Of a stretch of 64,000 bases of DNA, positions 1 through 13,800 are shown one piece after another; position 1 is the first letter of the stretch; every line of letters begins with the position of its first letter. This DNA is from Bemisia tabaci. Lineage: Eukaryota; Arthropoda; Insecta; Hemiptera; Aleyrodidae. The translations under genes were made by a program, and so were the position numbers. A model generated the notes under the pieces. It did not search any database, was not told the DNA's origin, and saw only the letters and a list, made by a program, of their open reading frames with translations. Where the stretch lies: contig NC_092796.1 in the NCBI RefSeq assembly GCF_918797505.1, positions 59,674,851 through 59,738,850 on the forward strand, in the 5' to 3' direction.

Positions 1-132
1 AGCTGATGTTTTATTTCCATTTCCCAGCCAAGTCGACGGAGTTTATACTTCCTTTCTTCACTAAATACATTGACTAACACCTGAGCGCTTTTCTAATACG
101 ACAGTATTAGAACTTTCCCGCTTGTTTTTCTT
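1..132 (+). repeat. Direct repeat, copy 1 (pair with 12027-12153)
   Basis: This block, starting AGCTGATGTTTTATTTCC and ending with the CTAATACGACAGTATTAG palindrome plus TTTCCCGCTTG, recurs with about 93% identity at 12027-12153. In both places it lies upstream of the palindrome-bearing MITE family, so it may be part of a larger composite unit. Confidence 0.7.
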
Positions 133-389
133 CTCATTTAAATGACACGAACCACCTCAAAAATAAATGCATACTACTACTATACCTTCATTCTTAAAAA
201 AATTTCATTCATGAATCAAGTCATGAAAGAGAACAGACTCTAGAAGCAGATAAAAACACATGTTCATGTGTACACTGTACGGATATGATAAAATGAAAAC
301 CAAAGCGGGAGCCTAGGAAACGCGCCAGCGCCAAATTAAACATTTTTCAGTAACAGATGCAGTCAAAATTGAAAGCCCTCTTTAACTAG

Positions 390-800
390 TAATTGTGTGC
401 GCCTTCAATCTTGTAGGATACTGTGCAACGCCTCTGACGCGAAATAGTTGCTTAAAGCGTTGCGGCGCAGCAGGCAACCAGCGCAGAACGCTCACTGGCG
501 CCTACAAACCTAACGGGATACTTCACGCGTTGCGCAATGCGTGAAGTATCCCGTTAGGTTTGTAGGCGCCAGTGAGCGTTCTGCGCTGCTAACACGCCGC
601 TCCGCTCTGTGTTAGGCGCTAATGTTTCAACTCGCGGAGTCAGCGTTTTTCAACTCATGATTTTGAAATGTTTGCACTCTCTGCATTAATTGTTCCCTTT
701 TAAACTGATGAAAAAGAAATATGTACCACTGGAAAATATAATGTGTTTTTTGTAGATATAATTGTGGTTCCGTGTCAAATTTAATGATTTCCAAAGCATT
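390..800 (+). mobile_element. Palindrome-bearing MITE, partial copy A
   Basis: The sequence aligns with the inner part of the full copies at 12375-13310, 39781-40673 and 51892-52843 but lacks their outer ends. It contains the best palindrome of the family at 480-587. Confidence 0.65.
480..587. repeat. 108-bp palindrome with no loop
   Basis: Positions i and 1067-i pair almost throughout, with arms reading AGCGCAGAACGCTCACTGGC and its complement and a centre of TTGCGCAA. One mismatch was noticed near the centre. Confidence 0.9.
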
Positions 801-1537
801 CAAATTTATTGCTTTATGTTTTGGGCTTTTACTGTGCTGCAGCGTGGTGTAAGCGCAACTAAAAGCTCAAAATTGGACGTATTTGACTCAAGAAGGTCGA
901 TGTACAAATAAGTTAAAAACAAAAAATTGCGTGCTTCCTAGTTTTTTTCCTCTTTTATTAATTTTTGTACAGTTTCTTTCATCGCAACTACGGCTCATTG
1001 AGATTCATATCGATGCCATTGCTTGGAAAAGTTTTTACAAAGATTTACCACGTTTTAAAAATGTAAATGTTTTTAAAATGAAGTAATCAATTTCAGTAAA
1101 AAAAAAGAAGGTGCATTTAAGGCATATTTTACATCGGAAATTTCAAGGATAGAAACGAAACCAAGTATTTACCAATGACAATTTGAAAAGATGAATCAAA
1201 AGAAGAAATTAAAATTTCATTTAAAATATGAGTTACGATAACAACACCTCATTCTCTCTTAATTCTCTCATTTCGATATTGTCAATATAATTTTACACGC
1301 GGACTAAAATATGACGCTTGAATTTGATTTTAGTGGACTTAACTTAGTGGACGTTTAAGTAATGGACTTAACAATAGTGTGGGCTTCAGATCGGTGGACG
1401 TAAAAATTGTGAACGAAAAGTCTGTGGACGTAAAAAAAGTGGACATAAAGTCCGTGTACCCAAAATAAGTAAGGTTGGCTGTCCTTTCGGGCCTGAAGAG
1501 CTCCATATTTCGACATGTCCGTACTTTCCCTATGTAA

Positions 1538-1702
1538 CAGTGGCGTGGCGTGAATTGCGATGTATCGATTGTTATGCCATTTGAACCTGTGGTAAAGAAT
1601 CGATTGTTAAGGTGTTCTCTGCGAACACCTTGTTAATCGATTCTTTTCCGTAGGTTTAAATGGCAGATCTATCGATATATCGCAAAGCACGCCACGCCAC
1701 TG
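1538..1702. mobile_element. hAT-like MITE, copy 1
   Basis: A foldback of 165 bp with ends CAGTGGCGTGGCGTG and CACGCCACGCCACTG. Flanks CTATGTAA and GTATGTAA agree at 7 of 8 bases, as expected for an 8-bp hAT target duplication. The inside is a long imperfect hairpin around GGTGTTC...GAACACC. Confidence 0.85.
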
Positions 1703-1784
1703 GTATGTAAGTCTTCTAGCCTGTGTACGGATTCTTGGGGAACAAAAGCACGAAATCAATGGTAATTCTGATATTTCTTTGCAG

Positions 1785-4700
1785 ATAATCTTAAGCAGTT
1801 ACTCCCACATTGACAAGGCGCCTGAATATAAGTTCTTTGAGCCCTGGCTTGGGGACGGACTGTTGATCAGCACAGGTATGACTATGAGTTCAATCGACGC
1901 ATACTTCAAAAACGTTTATTTGCCAAAGTCAGCGACGAGGTGTGAATGATCGATTGATCGATATTTCTCCATTTGAAGCCATGGTAAAGAATCGATCATT
2001 ATGATGTTCGTTGCGAACGCACTATTTGTCGATCCTCTTTCATAGGTATAAACGGCAGATTAAACTTGTTAGAGAATGAAAATATCGCTTCGCTAGTCCG
2101 TAAAAATGCGTAAAGTATCAATAAAATTGTCAGCATTCGGACCTGTTTATCGTTGGCAAAATGAGCCTCCCAATATGGGAGCCTTTTCTTGCCCCTTTTT
2201 GGAAATGCGTGGATTTTGTTCTAGGTAATCTATCTCAAACAAAACCCTATGATTAGAAAATCCTCCAGTGAAAGATTTAACTAGAATTCAAACCTCATTT
2301 TGACAATACAGCCTTAAAAATTTGCATTGTTTAGTATTATAAATACTGATATTTTGAAGTTGTTCGGTTAAAGAACAACTTTAATAGATGTTTTTAAGTG
2401 CTCAACCCAGTGGCGTGGCGTGTTTTGTGATATATCTATTAATCTGCAATTTAAACCTATGGAAAAGGATCGATAAACAGGGTGCTCGCAACGAACCCTT
2501 AATAATCGATTCTTTATACCACAGCTTCAAATTAGTCACGCTTTGCCACTGGCTCAGCACGGGGCTTCGATCAATGACGTCATTCTTCTATCGGATTGAA
2601 CTGAACAGATGATAGAGATACGTTGCGGCAGGTATTTCAGAATAATGGATCACTATACAATGTTTGACGTGGAAATATACGTCACTTGTCTTCTCTAAAA
2701 AATTGTACATAAAAAACTATTCACGCGACGGGTTTTTCGAAGATCGTATTTTGAACGAGATATTAACAAATTGATGACCAAAATGCGATGCCACGTATCT
2801 CCTTTTGTGAAATTGCAGACTCCCACCCATACTTTATTTTTTCCTATAAAAACCACTCAACGTAATTTATTTAAAACCATCCTAATTTTCTTCTCCTTCG
2901 ACAGAAATATATTTCAAGCTATTAAGTTAGCTTCTTCCTCGTTTAATTTTTTTTTTAAAAAAAATTAGCGAACAAAAAGCAGAGAAATTGCCACAATTCT
3001 TATTCGATCAAAGGATTGCAGGCTCGCGGTATACACTGGTCGGATATTGTGTACACCCGGGCAATAGGTCTAAAGCGACAGATACACGTGTGAGTAGAAC
3101 GCGTGTATTGAAAGTGAAACGCCAATAGGCAACGAGGATTTCGATCGCTCGCGATCGCTCGACGTCGAGCCATCGAAATCCAAACCCTCGCTTAACTCCT
3201 GACCGTGCTAATGACGTTTTTTATGAATAAATTCAAACTTTCCGTTCATGGAAGTAAGACTGATTTACTTGGGTTAAGTTGTACGCTAAACGTCACTATG
3301 ACGATCACAGTGTAGTATGGTCCCCTTTAAATTTAAAATGTATCAAATTCGGCGCCCTCCAGGCGGCAGCCAATCCCGTGGGAGCACTCTCTAACCCAGA
3401 AAGTGACGCCATAGGTGCTGCTTTCTGGTTGGTCGGGAGTGCTCTCAGTTCGTTTTTGGCTCGTTTTTCCTGGATGTGCGAGTAAGTCGTTTGCTCTCGA
3501 TATTTTTCCCTTTTTTGGGGTAATCCTTGCGGATTACCCCCCATCTTTCATCGGACGGGTCGGTAATGTTTCTGTAGTTAAATTTTTGGTCACGCCAAAC
3601 TAAAGTTTTGTGTTACTTGTTCATTTTCATCCCTTCATCATTTGTGGCATGTGGCCTGAGTCTCTAGCCCGGCGCTCAGCAGTCTGTTCTGTTACCCCAC
3701 ATCTCTTCAGATTAATCTGGGTTCGAGAGTGCTCCCACGGGATTGGCTGCCGCCTGGAGGGTGCCGAATTTGATGAATTTTAAATTTAAAGGGGACCATA
3801 CTACAACAGCAATATGAAAATATGGCAACCTCAATCTTGATGCTAAGTTCAAGCTGTACACACTTTGAAAAACACAGGGTGGGAAAGAAACAATGCTCGA
3901 TTGAGTAGTCTGCTAAAGCCGATGCAGGGCGCAATTTAACTCTCGTAGAGTATTGTTTTTCTTGCGACCGGGCAATTTAAATTTCTCGCGGCCAATGTAC
4001 AATAAAGGCGTTTATTTCAGTAGTTTTCGTTGCGCGAATCGTGTTCTACGTGAAATTCTAGTGAAGATTTATGTATCGAAGTGCTTAAATTCATACCTTG
4101 TCTAATGGTGCATTTAATATAAAAAAGCTAGCATAGAGAACTTTCCTAAATTTTCTCGGGAAAAATATTTGATCGGAAGAAACAAGGCAACGTTGAAATG
4201 CTCATGCGGCGGCCAAACACAACGTGGACCTTTCAATCAACATTATTTGAAGCCGCAATTATTCTAACGCGAGTTCGAATAATCGTGCCGAGCACAGTGT
4301 GGCCGACGCATATTAGCGCCTGCAAGACTTCAGAAATACTTCACGCATTGCACCAAACAGCGTCGGCAGGCGACGCATGTAAGCGCCTACAAGACCGTAC
4401 GAATACTTTACGCATTGCATGCAAAGCACGGTGCGCGCTTTGACCTTCGTAATTTGTCGGTGTCAGACCAGACCTCCCACCCGCGGTGCGGTGGACACCA
4501 TGTCCAACCAGTGTACAACGCGAGCCTACAATTCTCGAAGGGTCGTGGAGATTTTCTTGCCTTCCGTTAACTTTTCCATCATTAAATATTCCTCATTCCA
4601 CCTCATCTACTGGCGAATCAAACATCAAATTTTGCAGCTTTAGTCGCAAACTTCATGTCCGACTTCGCCAATTGGCTCGTTCTACTATGCGTCGTTGTTT

Positions 4701-7700
4701 AGCAATAAACTGTCTATCAGACGTTGTTGCACTGCCTAGTTAAGGAACCCGGTAATTTTCCACCGTTGCCAAGTTACGGCAAATTGCCGATTTTTTGTCC
4801 CCCCCCCCCTTGTAGAAATAGGCCTGAATGCATGAATAAAGTCGTCTGCACGAGGATGAGGTGTATTCACTTTTGGAATTAAATTCTGAAATCGCACTAA
4901 TTGCAATTAATTGTAAGGTCACGGCAGAAAATTTTCACTTTAACAGTGTCGAAATTTACCACGACTCGTAGACGACAGAAAATTGCAATATGAGGGCACC
5001 TCACGGGTTGCCTATTTTCAGAGCAAATACTTTTCTTTTTTTACTGAAAAATGCTGTACCTACGAGTACATAACGGCCTCAGGGACAACATCGCCGAACG
5101 TAAACATTTTCTAATTATTATTAAAAATTGTTCACCTGACAGGTGAAAAATGGCGTGCACACCGAAAGATCATCGCTCCGACGTTCCATTTGAACGTTCT
5201 CAAATCTTTCATGACTCTTTTCAACGCCAACTGCCGATTCACGGTCGAGAAGATGCGCGTGGAGAGTAACGAAGAGTTTGATGTCCACCACTATATGAGC
5301 GCCTGTACCGTTGAAATTTTACTAGGTAAGTAATTCAGTCCGTATCAAGCAGAGGAGATTTGGAATATTACGTTGATGTCCTTCAAATTAATCCCTAAAT
5401 CTACGGTAGATTCAATCGATCAATTGAAAATAAACAGAGCACCAGGGTAAATGGAAGAAAATTGAGGCGTTGCGTACAGAAAGGGCATTTCTTGGTTGCG
5501 GTGTTTCAGAATCTCCATTACTAAATCATATTTTAGGGAGGAATCTATTGGATACATTTTCTGAAAATTTTAGTTTCCAGCATGTAAAGTCCTAAAGAAA
5601 ATTCAGTAAAAGTTTAAACGAAGTCCATGCATTTGCTACAATTATAGTGGATGAAACGTTAACGGAGACCCTGAAACACCGCAACCAAGAAATGCCAAAT
5701 GCACCCAGCTCTTCAATTGAGACGATCTGGGCAACTTAGTAAAGCAGTGCCCTCGGAGCTTCACTATTTTAACACAAAGCCAGCAGGAAAAAGAAATATC
5801 TTTCTTAGCTTGATGGGATATGCTTCACCTTCTTTTTTAGGGGCATAACTCATAAGTGTTTAGCAAAACTTTGAACCTCTTGGAGTTCAAAGTGATGTGC
5901 CAGTTTTGGAGACGTAAGCAATGAAACTCTTGCATGATATAGAGATTTGCAATTTGAGTACTTATTCATACTTAAAACTTTGCGAGAAACACTATGATAC
6001 CATTGGATTTCTCTGAAACAAGCCCCTATGCCATTTTTCGGCTTTACTCATCGATTTAAAATCGTCACATGGTTCCTAGTGTTCATGTTGTTGGACAATT
6101 AGACGGAGTCGTAATTGAATAGAGATTCAATTACGACTCCGTCTAATTGTGGATAATCTTTCCACGTAAAATGTGTAAGCAAGCATCCTAATTTCTTATC
6201 TTTCACTTACAGAGACAGCGATGGGAGTCGATAAAAAAACTCAAAAAGCAAGCGGATTTGCCTATGCAATGGCAGTGATGAAGTAAGATTTATTAATTTT
6301 TCCCATCTTATAGTCCATTAAATTTCCGAAAACGGTCCTTGATGTCAAGAACGAGACTGCGTGAAAAATATTTGCACGCTCTTTAATTTATTTACTCCAC
6401 GGAATTGTTATTTAAAGCGCAGTATTAAGAGTGGTATTGTGTATCTGCCATTTCTTCACTCAGATACATTTTTGGTGGAAGAAGCAACTTGATGAAGAAA
6501 CAACTGCAAAGCTAGTTTGATTAGTAAATATTAATGATTTTGATCCAAAAAAAGATATCACATCATCATTTTTCATGCTATACAAGTCTAACAGCTATAG
6601 AGATTACTTAGAATTATGCAGAAGTAAAATATTGATCCCTCATACCTGTTTAAGCTGCCCTCGTCGGAATTCTGACATTAGACATACCGGAATTGAGTGG
6701 CAATAGTGACAGCACTGTAATTTTCAACTGAGAATTTTCTGTAATATACATTAAATGAACAAAATGAAAAGGACTCTATTTTGAAATACTGAACTCTTGT
6801 CACAAATAGCATCACTTCTTTGTAACTTTCTGAAATGTTTTTCTTTTCTTCTTTTTTTCTGGGCCGGAATGAAAATTTATATCAGATTAAAATCCCTACA
6901 GCACCTTTGAGGGATGCCAGGCACAATAAATTGATGATGAAATAAATGTTATGATTCTCCTCCCTCGAAGATGACCGAAAGGAAAAAGACCCCTTGAGCG
7001 ACCCTTAGCTAAACATGTAAATTTTTGTACTTCCAGAATGTGTGAGATTCTTCATCTACGCCACACAAAATTGTGGCTTCGCCCAGATTTCATTTTTGGA
7101 CTCACTGGTCTTGCCAAGGAACAAATAAGACATTTAAAATTCATTCACTCTTTGACAGAGAACGTACGTATCCTTTTCAAAAATTGACTAAATTCATTTT
7201 AACGTAACTCATACAGATAAAAAGCATACAGACAATAATATGAATGAAAGTCGAAGTCTCGGATTCATATGCTGCAATTAAAAGCTGACATCAAAACCTC
7301 CCTCTAAGATCAATTTTACGATGCGTTTTTTTCCGAAACTCCTTCGAAACAAGGTCATAACTAAGAGGCAGGGGGCAGGCACCTCTTCCTCTCTCTGAGA
7401 AGCGAAATGTTGCAGCAAGGGCATCGCTTTCTTGCAACGTCAATCGGATTAAAAATCCCAAATTAGTCATTCATGGGAAATGCCCGATTGCATAAGTCTG
7501 TTTGGAAATGTTTCACTTCCCATTTCTCTCGATTATAATCCTGGCTCCGGTCGGGCTAGCCTCATGCTATTATAATTTTGAATAGTGTAGAAATATGAGA
7601 CGGAGAAATTCAGTGAGAATTTCACTTTGATGTATAATTTATTCGTCTGTAATTTTCAGTTTTTATTATGTATCAGCATGACTCACTTCCATATCCTCGA

Positions 7701-7766
7701 TGAGTCCCAGGGCGGGATTTAGGCGTCCCTAGGCGCACTAGGCGTGCGCATAAGGACCCGCACCTG

Positions 7767-7803
<37 letters not shown>

Positions 7804-10800
7804 CTGCCCCCTCTCTTCGCTTAAATTGTTGGCTTAGGACGGTTAAAATGTTTTTGCCATTTCTTGAAAATTATTCTGTTGCAAACTGCAGCAAGAAGAT
7901 AGGTGCATTTTTTGGTCTGAATCTTCATCGACAACTCTGCCGTGCTACGGAAAAACGCCGTATGAACATTCTGGAGTTGCCAAATTTCCTTCGATAAAAT
8001 GTTCATTTATGAGAAAAATTAAGCATATTTTTCATCGAAATTTTCATACGTTTTAGATCAAATTACAAACAAAATTATCTGAGAAATTGGCAGAAAAATA
8101 TTCACAAATTTTCCTGAAAATTAGTGATTTGCCGGGGAAAATTCGACAACGCCTGAAGGTTCATACGGCGTTTTTCCTTAGCACCGCAGAACTGTATGCG
8201 ACATACCCTTCAATCAAAACTGCCATTGAGGGGTTCTGGGGAAAAGGCACATAAGTGCAGTTTTTGCTATTTCCAGAAATACGCGTTTGAAGTTTCAAAA
8301 TGACATGAATTTTTATGGTGGAAAGAAACTTCAAACTGACTTTTTGATGCTTAAAAAATGGAATTTGGAAGGAATGTTTCACAGAATATGCGTTAAGACT
8401 AGCTGTACTTGAAATCATTAATATCTCAATTTTTTTTCAAAAACTGCTCTAATGCGCCTTGTCCTCCGAGCCCCTCAATTAGCGGTCATACAGGAATCGA
8501 CTGAACGAATTTTACTATTGTTTCGATAGGTTATCAAGAAGAAAAAGGAGGATTATCGTCTGAGAAAGAATGGCCTAATTGATGTCAATCAAAACTCAGA
8601 ACTGAAAGAAATCGAGAACGGATCCGCTACGGAAAAGACAGAAGTAGTCAAAGGGTCTTCGTTCGGACAGTCGGCTGGTTTGACAGATGACTTGGATGTA
8701 GATGACGTTGGTATGTAAGAACATTAATCTCACCGCGAATTTTTATTTTTAACAAGGCTTATTTTAATGAAGTTTTTGACCTAAAACTTCACATATAATC
8801 AAGATTTTCGAGCACGATCAACGACCACTCGTGACTTGAATTTAATTTTTGTTGAGCACCGTATCAAAAATTTGAGCCTGATAATAATTTTTTCGGATTT
8901 TCCTTGTTTTGTTATGAGAGTTGTTGAGCAGCAACGGTAAATGGCGCGAGGATCACACTTTTGTGTCATGTCGCGGGTCATATCCATGACGGCGTTTTAA
9001 TGCCGTCTTGGATTTTGAGGCATGTGAAATTGGGTTCACCGCCGGGTGTAATCTTCTGATATGAGATCTAAAAAGGCCTAATTCGGTATAGATCTCTCGG
9101 CGTGACTTCTACTTAATATTCTAATGCAAGCTGCCTGATCTGAACACCTTCCCCCCTCAGAATCGTACTGGTGCGCATTGGAGTTCAAAAAATATAGTTA
9201 ACTCTAATAATAACTTATGAAACTTCATGGCTGCGTTCCCCCGCGAAATGATGTGGACCCAGCACCATGTCGCCACCTTGTTTCAAAAATTTGAGCTGGC
9301 AAACAAGTCCATCGATTTGTGAAGTTGTAATATTGCCGCGCATTTTATTATAATGATCAGAAATTTGTCACTGTTGATGATCAATACACCGAACATCCCA
9401 AGCACCGCAGGATTTTATTCAGAGAATGTAACTCTCTGTTTGGTTTGTTGCATATAAGGCGAAACTGAGGACGATTTTCAAATTAAGGTTACCATCAGTA
9501 GTTACATTTATCATTATTACAGGTTCAATCAAAACTTATTGAGCGCTAAAAATCAGCGTTTTAGAATAGATAACTATTCGTGCTCTCTTGTGCGTTTGTT
9601 GCCTATGCAGCGAAATTGAAGGCGATTCTCAAGTAGACGATACTTGCCATTAGATTTAAACATTGTCTAATGGGTCTATCAAAGTTTAAGAGACGTGATA
9701 AATAAGTATTTTTCGAATCAATAGCTATTTGCGTTTTCCTGTATGTCTGTTGCCTACGCAGCGAAATCGAAGGCGAACTTCAAATTAACCATGTCCGTCC
9801 ACCAATAGGTTCTTCACCCTCATCGTTCATCAATTAAATTGCCAAGAGGCTATGTAAATGTGACGTGTTACTTAGACTTTCCATTCGCTTTATTTGATCT
9901 CCTGGATAGAATTGTTGTTTATGCGTATCATTCGTACTGCATGATGGTGAAATGGCTGCAAAATGCGCAGCATTCCGTATTGAAGACTGCTCCAAAAATT
10001 CGCAGAAAAAACCAAATAAGTAAAAACCAAATAAGTAAATAAGTAAACCAAAAAAGTAAAACCAAATAAGTAAAACCAAATAAGTAAATAAAGTTCAAAT
10101 AATGATACTTATTGACGGTGAAACTGAAAAATGTGTAACTCGGTTGCAGTGTTTCAAAATATTCGCTCATACTTTACTTCTTTAAATGGAGACCCAACCA
10201 ACATTATCGTTTGAAATTTTCTTAGAATTTTCATCACTTAGAGAACAAAAATTACCAAAGTTTGCAAGGAATGAAGTTTGGTAGTTTTCCACGTAGAAAA
10301 TTAAGTATTACAGGAGGTCTGCAACGTCGCAAACCGAAAAAAGCATTACTGTAGTTTCACCACCGTTATGTGCCTCTAAAACTTTTTCGTATCTTTTGCA
10401 GGTCAAAAGAGGAGACAAGCGTTCCTTGATCTTCTTGTGGAGTGCACGGAAATTGAAAATGTTCTATCAGACAAAGAAATGCGAGAGCAGGTGGACACCA
10501 TCATGTTTGAGGTAATTCCCATCGTGCGCAATATCTAATGAGATAATTTTGTATTTCTCACTAACCTAACCATGAATAAATGGCACAGTGAACAGGATAA
10601 GAAACCCAAGGACACCATTATATTCTTCCCTGTTAAACTAGAAGGAAGTATCCACATGGTCACTATTTCACATAATTTCACTTATATACACGATATACAT
10701 CTGTCGCTATTCTAAGAATCAAATTATTGTCAAGTTATTTTCTTTATAACAAAAATCTGGTATCAAGCATTTGCGGACAGCCATTTCTAAAAAGGGGCAA

Positions 10801-13800
10801 ATTTTCTCTTGACCTAACCCACCTGGGGGGTCTGAGAGGTATGGAATACCCCCTAGGGGTATTTTTGTTGTTTTTAAAGAGAGCGGGGAGGGAGGATACG
10901 CCCCTATGCTCCTCGTGGCTCTGCCTATGATATCAAGATTATTATGAAGTCCCCTATCGGTCAAATACCTTTTACTCGGACTTGTTGCTCTGTTATCGGC
11001 CACACGCATAGGGTTAGATGCATTATACAATAAATGATTCGCTAGGTCAAAATGCCTTCAAAAAAGAGAGGTGTTTTATGTGTAGTGGGCGAATTTAAAC
11101 AATCTATAAATTAAAAAAAAAAAACTCTCGGAAAGTAGACATATGCGCTAAGTACTATGGTATTGATTAACAGCCACAACTACTGAGGGTTGTATTCATA
11201 GTCATTCCTTAAACATCGAGGCATCCTCAAGCTATATGGAAGTGCACTGGATAAAAGTGCCCTTAACATTTAAAAACGACTATGAATAATACGACCCTGA
11301 CCTTAGAAAAAATTGTCTGTCAATCGTATTAATAGATGATTGCTGATGTTATGTTCGTTTGATCTCTCACTAACTATCAATCAAAGTCTTTTTCTTATTC
11401 ACTAACTTTCGATGAAGACAGTTTACTGAGTTCAACTTAAATTGCAGGGTCACGATACAACCGCCGCAGCGAGCAGTTTCTTCCTATGTGTGATGGGCGC
11501 TAGACCTGATGTTCAAGTAAGTTTATTATCACACCACTTGGGATAAAAAATAAAATAATGGATGAAAGGCAAGTTACAATTCCTCATTTACCAGACGAAG
11601 GGACGTACCTTCATTATAGAATTCAATTCTTTACGAAAATATACTCGTGAATTTTAAGCGCTCAGCCGATAGGCAGCGCTTTTTGATTTCGACTTGCCTC
11701 TGAGTACTAGTATACTAGTGCTAATTCGTTTAAATGGCGCACCAGCTCATCGATGTGTAGGCTTTTTTTTTTGGGGGGGGGGGGTCCATTTTTAAAATAA
11801 ATAAAGCTGTGAAAACTGTATTTTATGCTTTTAACGTAATGCGCAGGTAGTTTCGATCGTTTGTCCATAAGAAAATTTCTTATCGGTAGAGTAATTCTTA
11901 TCGAAATCGATCGTTGAACTCAAATGAAGCCTAAAAAAAACGCGCCTGATGAGCTCAACGGTGAGCTCCTTTTCGGGAAACAAAAATACGCGTTTACGGA
12001 TTCCTTGGTAACCTTTGTTTGCTATCAGCTGATGTTTAATTTCCATTTCCCAGCTAAGTCGACGGAGCTTATACGTCCTTTCTTCATTAAATACATTTAC
12101 TAACACCTGAGCGCTTTTCTAATACGACAGTATTAGAACTTTCCCGCTTGTTTTTTTTTTCAAAGATTGTCTGATTATTGCAAGTGAGCCAAAGAAAAAT
12201 CAGTGAAATTTTTGGTTAGAAATCCGCAAGTTCTCCCGGTAAAAATGCAATCTTCAAGAAAAATTCGACGACCTTGAATCGTAGTTATATTATTTCATGA
12301 GGAAAATAACGAATTATATACAGAAGGACAGAGACTAGAAACACAAAGAATAGAAGCAGGGAATAGAAGCAGAGCCCTGGTAAAAATTGGCAGTAGAATG
12401 AGAATCTGTGTTCCAAAATACCATAGACCTACGACCGGCTGTATAAGATTTCCAATAGCTTCTATAGCCGGCTACACAATTTCTTATAGCCGATGGCGAT
12501 TGAGCAGCTCACAGCCAGGCGATAAAGTGTATGCTAAACGTTACTAAATACGGACACCAGGACTTAGTTAGTTTTTGGACTACCGCTCTCTTTTTGTGCC
12601 GTAGTATCTTGATTTATTTTGCGAGGAAAGCTCCGTACTTTTGAAGGATGCCTGTCATTTTTAATATGTTGGGGCGCCTTCAATTTCTTATGATACTGTG
12701 CAATACCTATGGTGTGAAATAGTTGCTTCAGACGCCGTGGCACACGGCGGGCGGGCAGAGTGCGAAATTGCGCACTTTGCCGCGCATTGGCGCCTACAAA
12801 CCTAACAGGGATACTTCACGCGTTGCGCAATGCGTGAAGTATCCCTGTTAGGTTTGTAGGCGCTAGTGCGTCGCCGCTCCGCTTTGTGTTAGGCTCTAAT
12901 ATTTAATCTGGCGGAGTCAGCGTTTTTCAACTCATGATTTTGAAATGTTTGCAAATCCTGTATGGATTACTCTCATTTTAATTGGTAAAAAAAAATGTGT
13001 ATTAAAGGAAAATATAACGTGTGTTTTGTAAATATTAAGTTGGTTCCGTATCAAACTTAATGATTTCCAAAGCACACGAATTTCTACACAATTTCTTATA
13101 GCCTTTTATAATCGATGGCGAAAAAGCAACAGCCAAGCTATAGGAACTATAGCCCGGCTGTATAATTTTGTATCGCTTCGTATAGCCCGGCCGTATGATT
13201 TTCTACGCATTCTACAGCCAGCTATATGATTTTCTGTAGCCTTCTTTAGCGGGCTATAAGAATTCCTATGGTATTTTGAAACGCAGCTCTTATCGCCAAT
13301 TTTTACCGGGAGAATAGAAGTAGAGAATAGGAACAGAGAATAGAAGCAGAGAATAGAAGCAAAGAATAGAAGCAGATGTTACGATATATCGAGTCACCAT
13401 CGAATACGATCTAACAAGGCTCTTTTACACAAACGACACAAAAACGTTTCGGCTGAAAACTCAGCCTTCCTCAGTTGAATGAAAAACAATATTTTTTTAA
13501 AAAATCTAAAATCTTAGTACTCGGGTGTACCTTCCAAAATGAGAAAAAAGTCGTTCAACATTTATCTCGTTATTCATGTCACCATTCTCTTCGTTTTGAA
13601 AGGTACAGTCGAGTACCCTGTAAAATTTTCGATTTTAAAAAAAAAAATTGCATTGTTTTTTATCCAACCGAGGGAGGTTGCATGAGTTATCGGCTGAAGC
13701 GTTTTGGTGTCATTTATGTTATAGTACCTGTATAGGGAGAGTAGCGACAGATCTGAAACTCCGAAAGTCCATCAGGCCTCCACTGATGCCTCCACGAATA

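Larger units (their letters stand above)
1..1784. other. CYP4G upstream intron, repeat-filled
   Basis: No exon for the missing P450 N-terminus can be recognised here, so the first coding exon or exons lie before the window. The stretch holds a direct repeat (1-132), a partial palindrome-bearing MITE (about 390-800) and a hAT-like MITE (1538-1702). Between 883 and 1500 there is AT-rich sequence without recognised features, including several loose repeats of a GTGGACGTAAAA-like phrase at 1330-1460. Confidence 0.5.

Noticed and set aside
883..1086. 67-codon ORF upstream of the first visible P450 exon as a possible missing N-terminus
   Set aside because: The translation has no P450 anchor or proline-rich hinge and no donor matching the phase of exon 1785.
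9834..10170. Reverse-strand hydrophobic ORFs as membrane proteins
   Set aside because: The Phe/Leu/Trp-rich repeats come from the AACCAAATAAGTAA tandem array.
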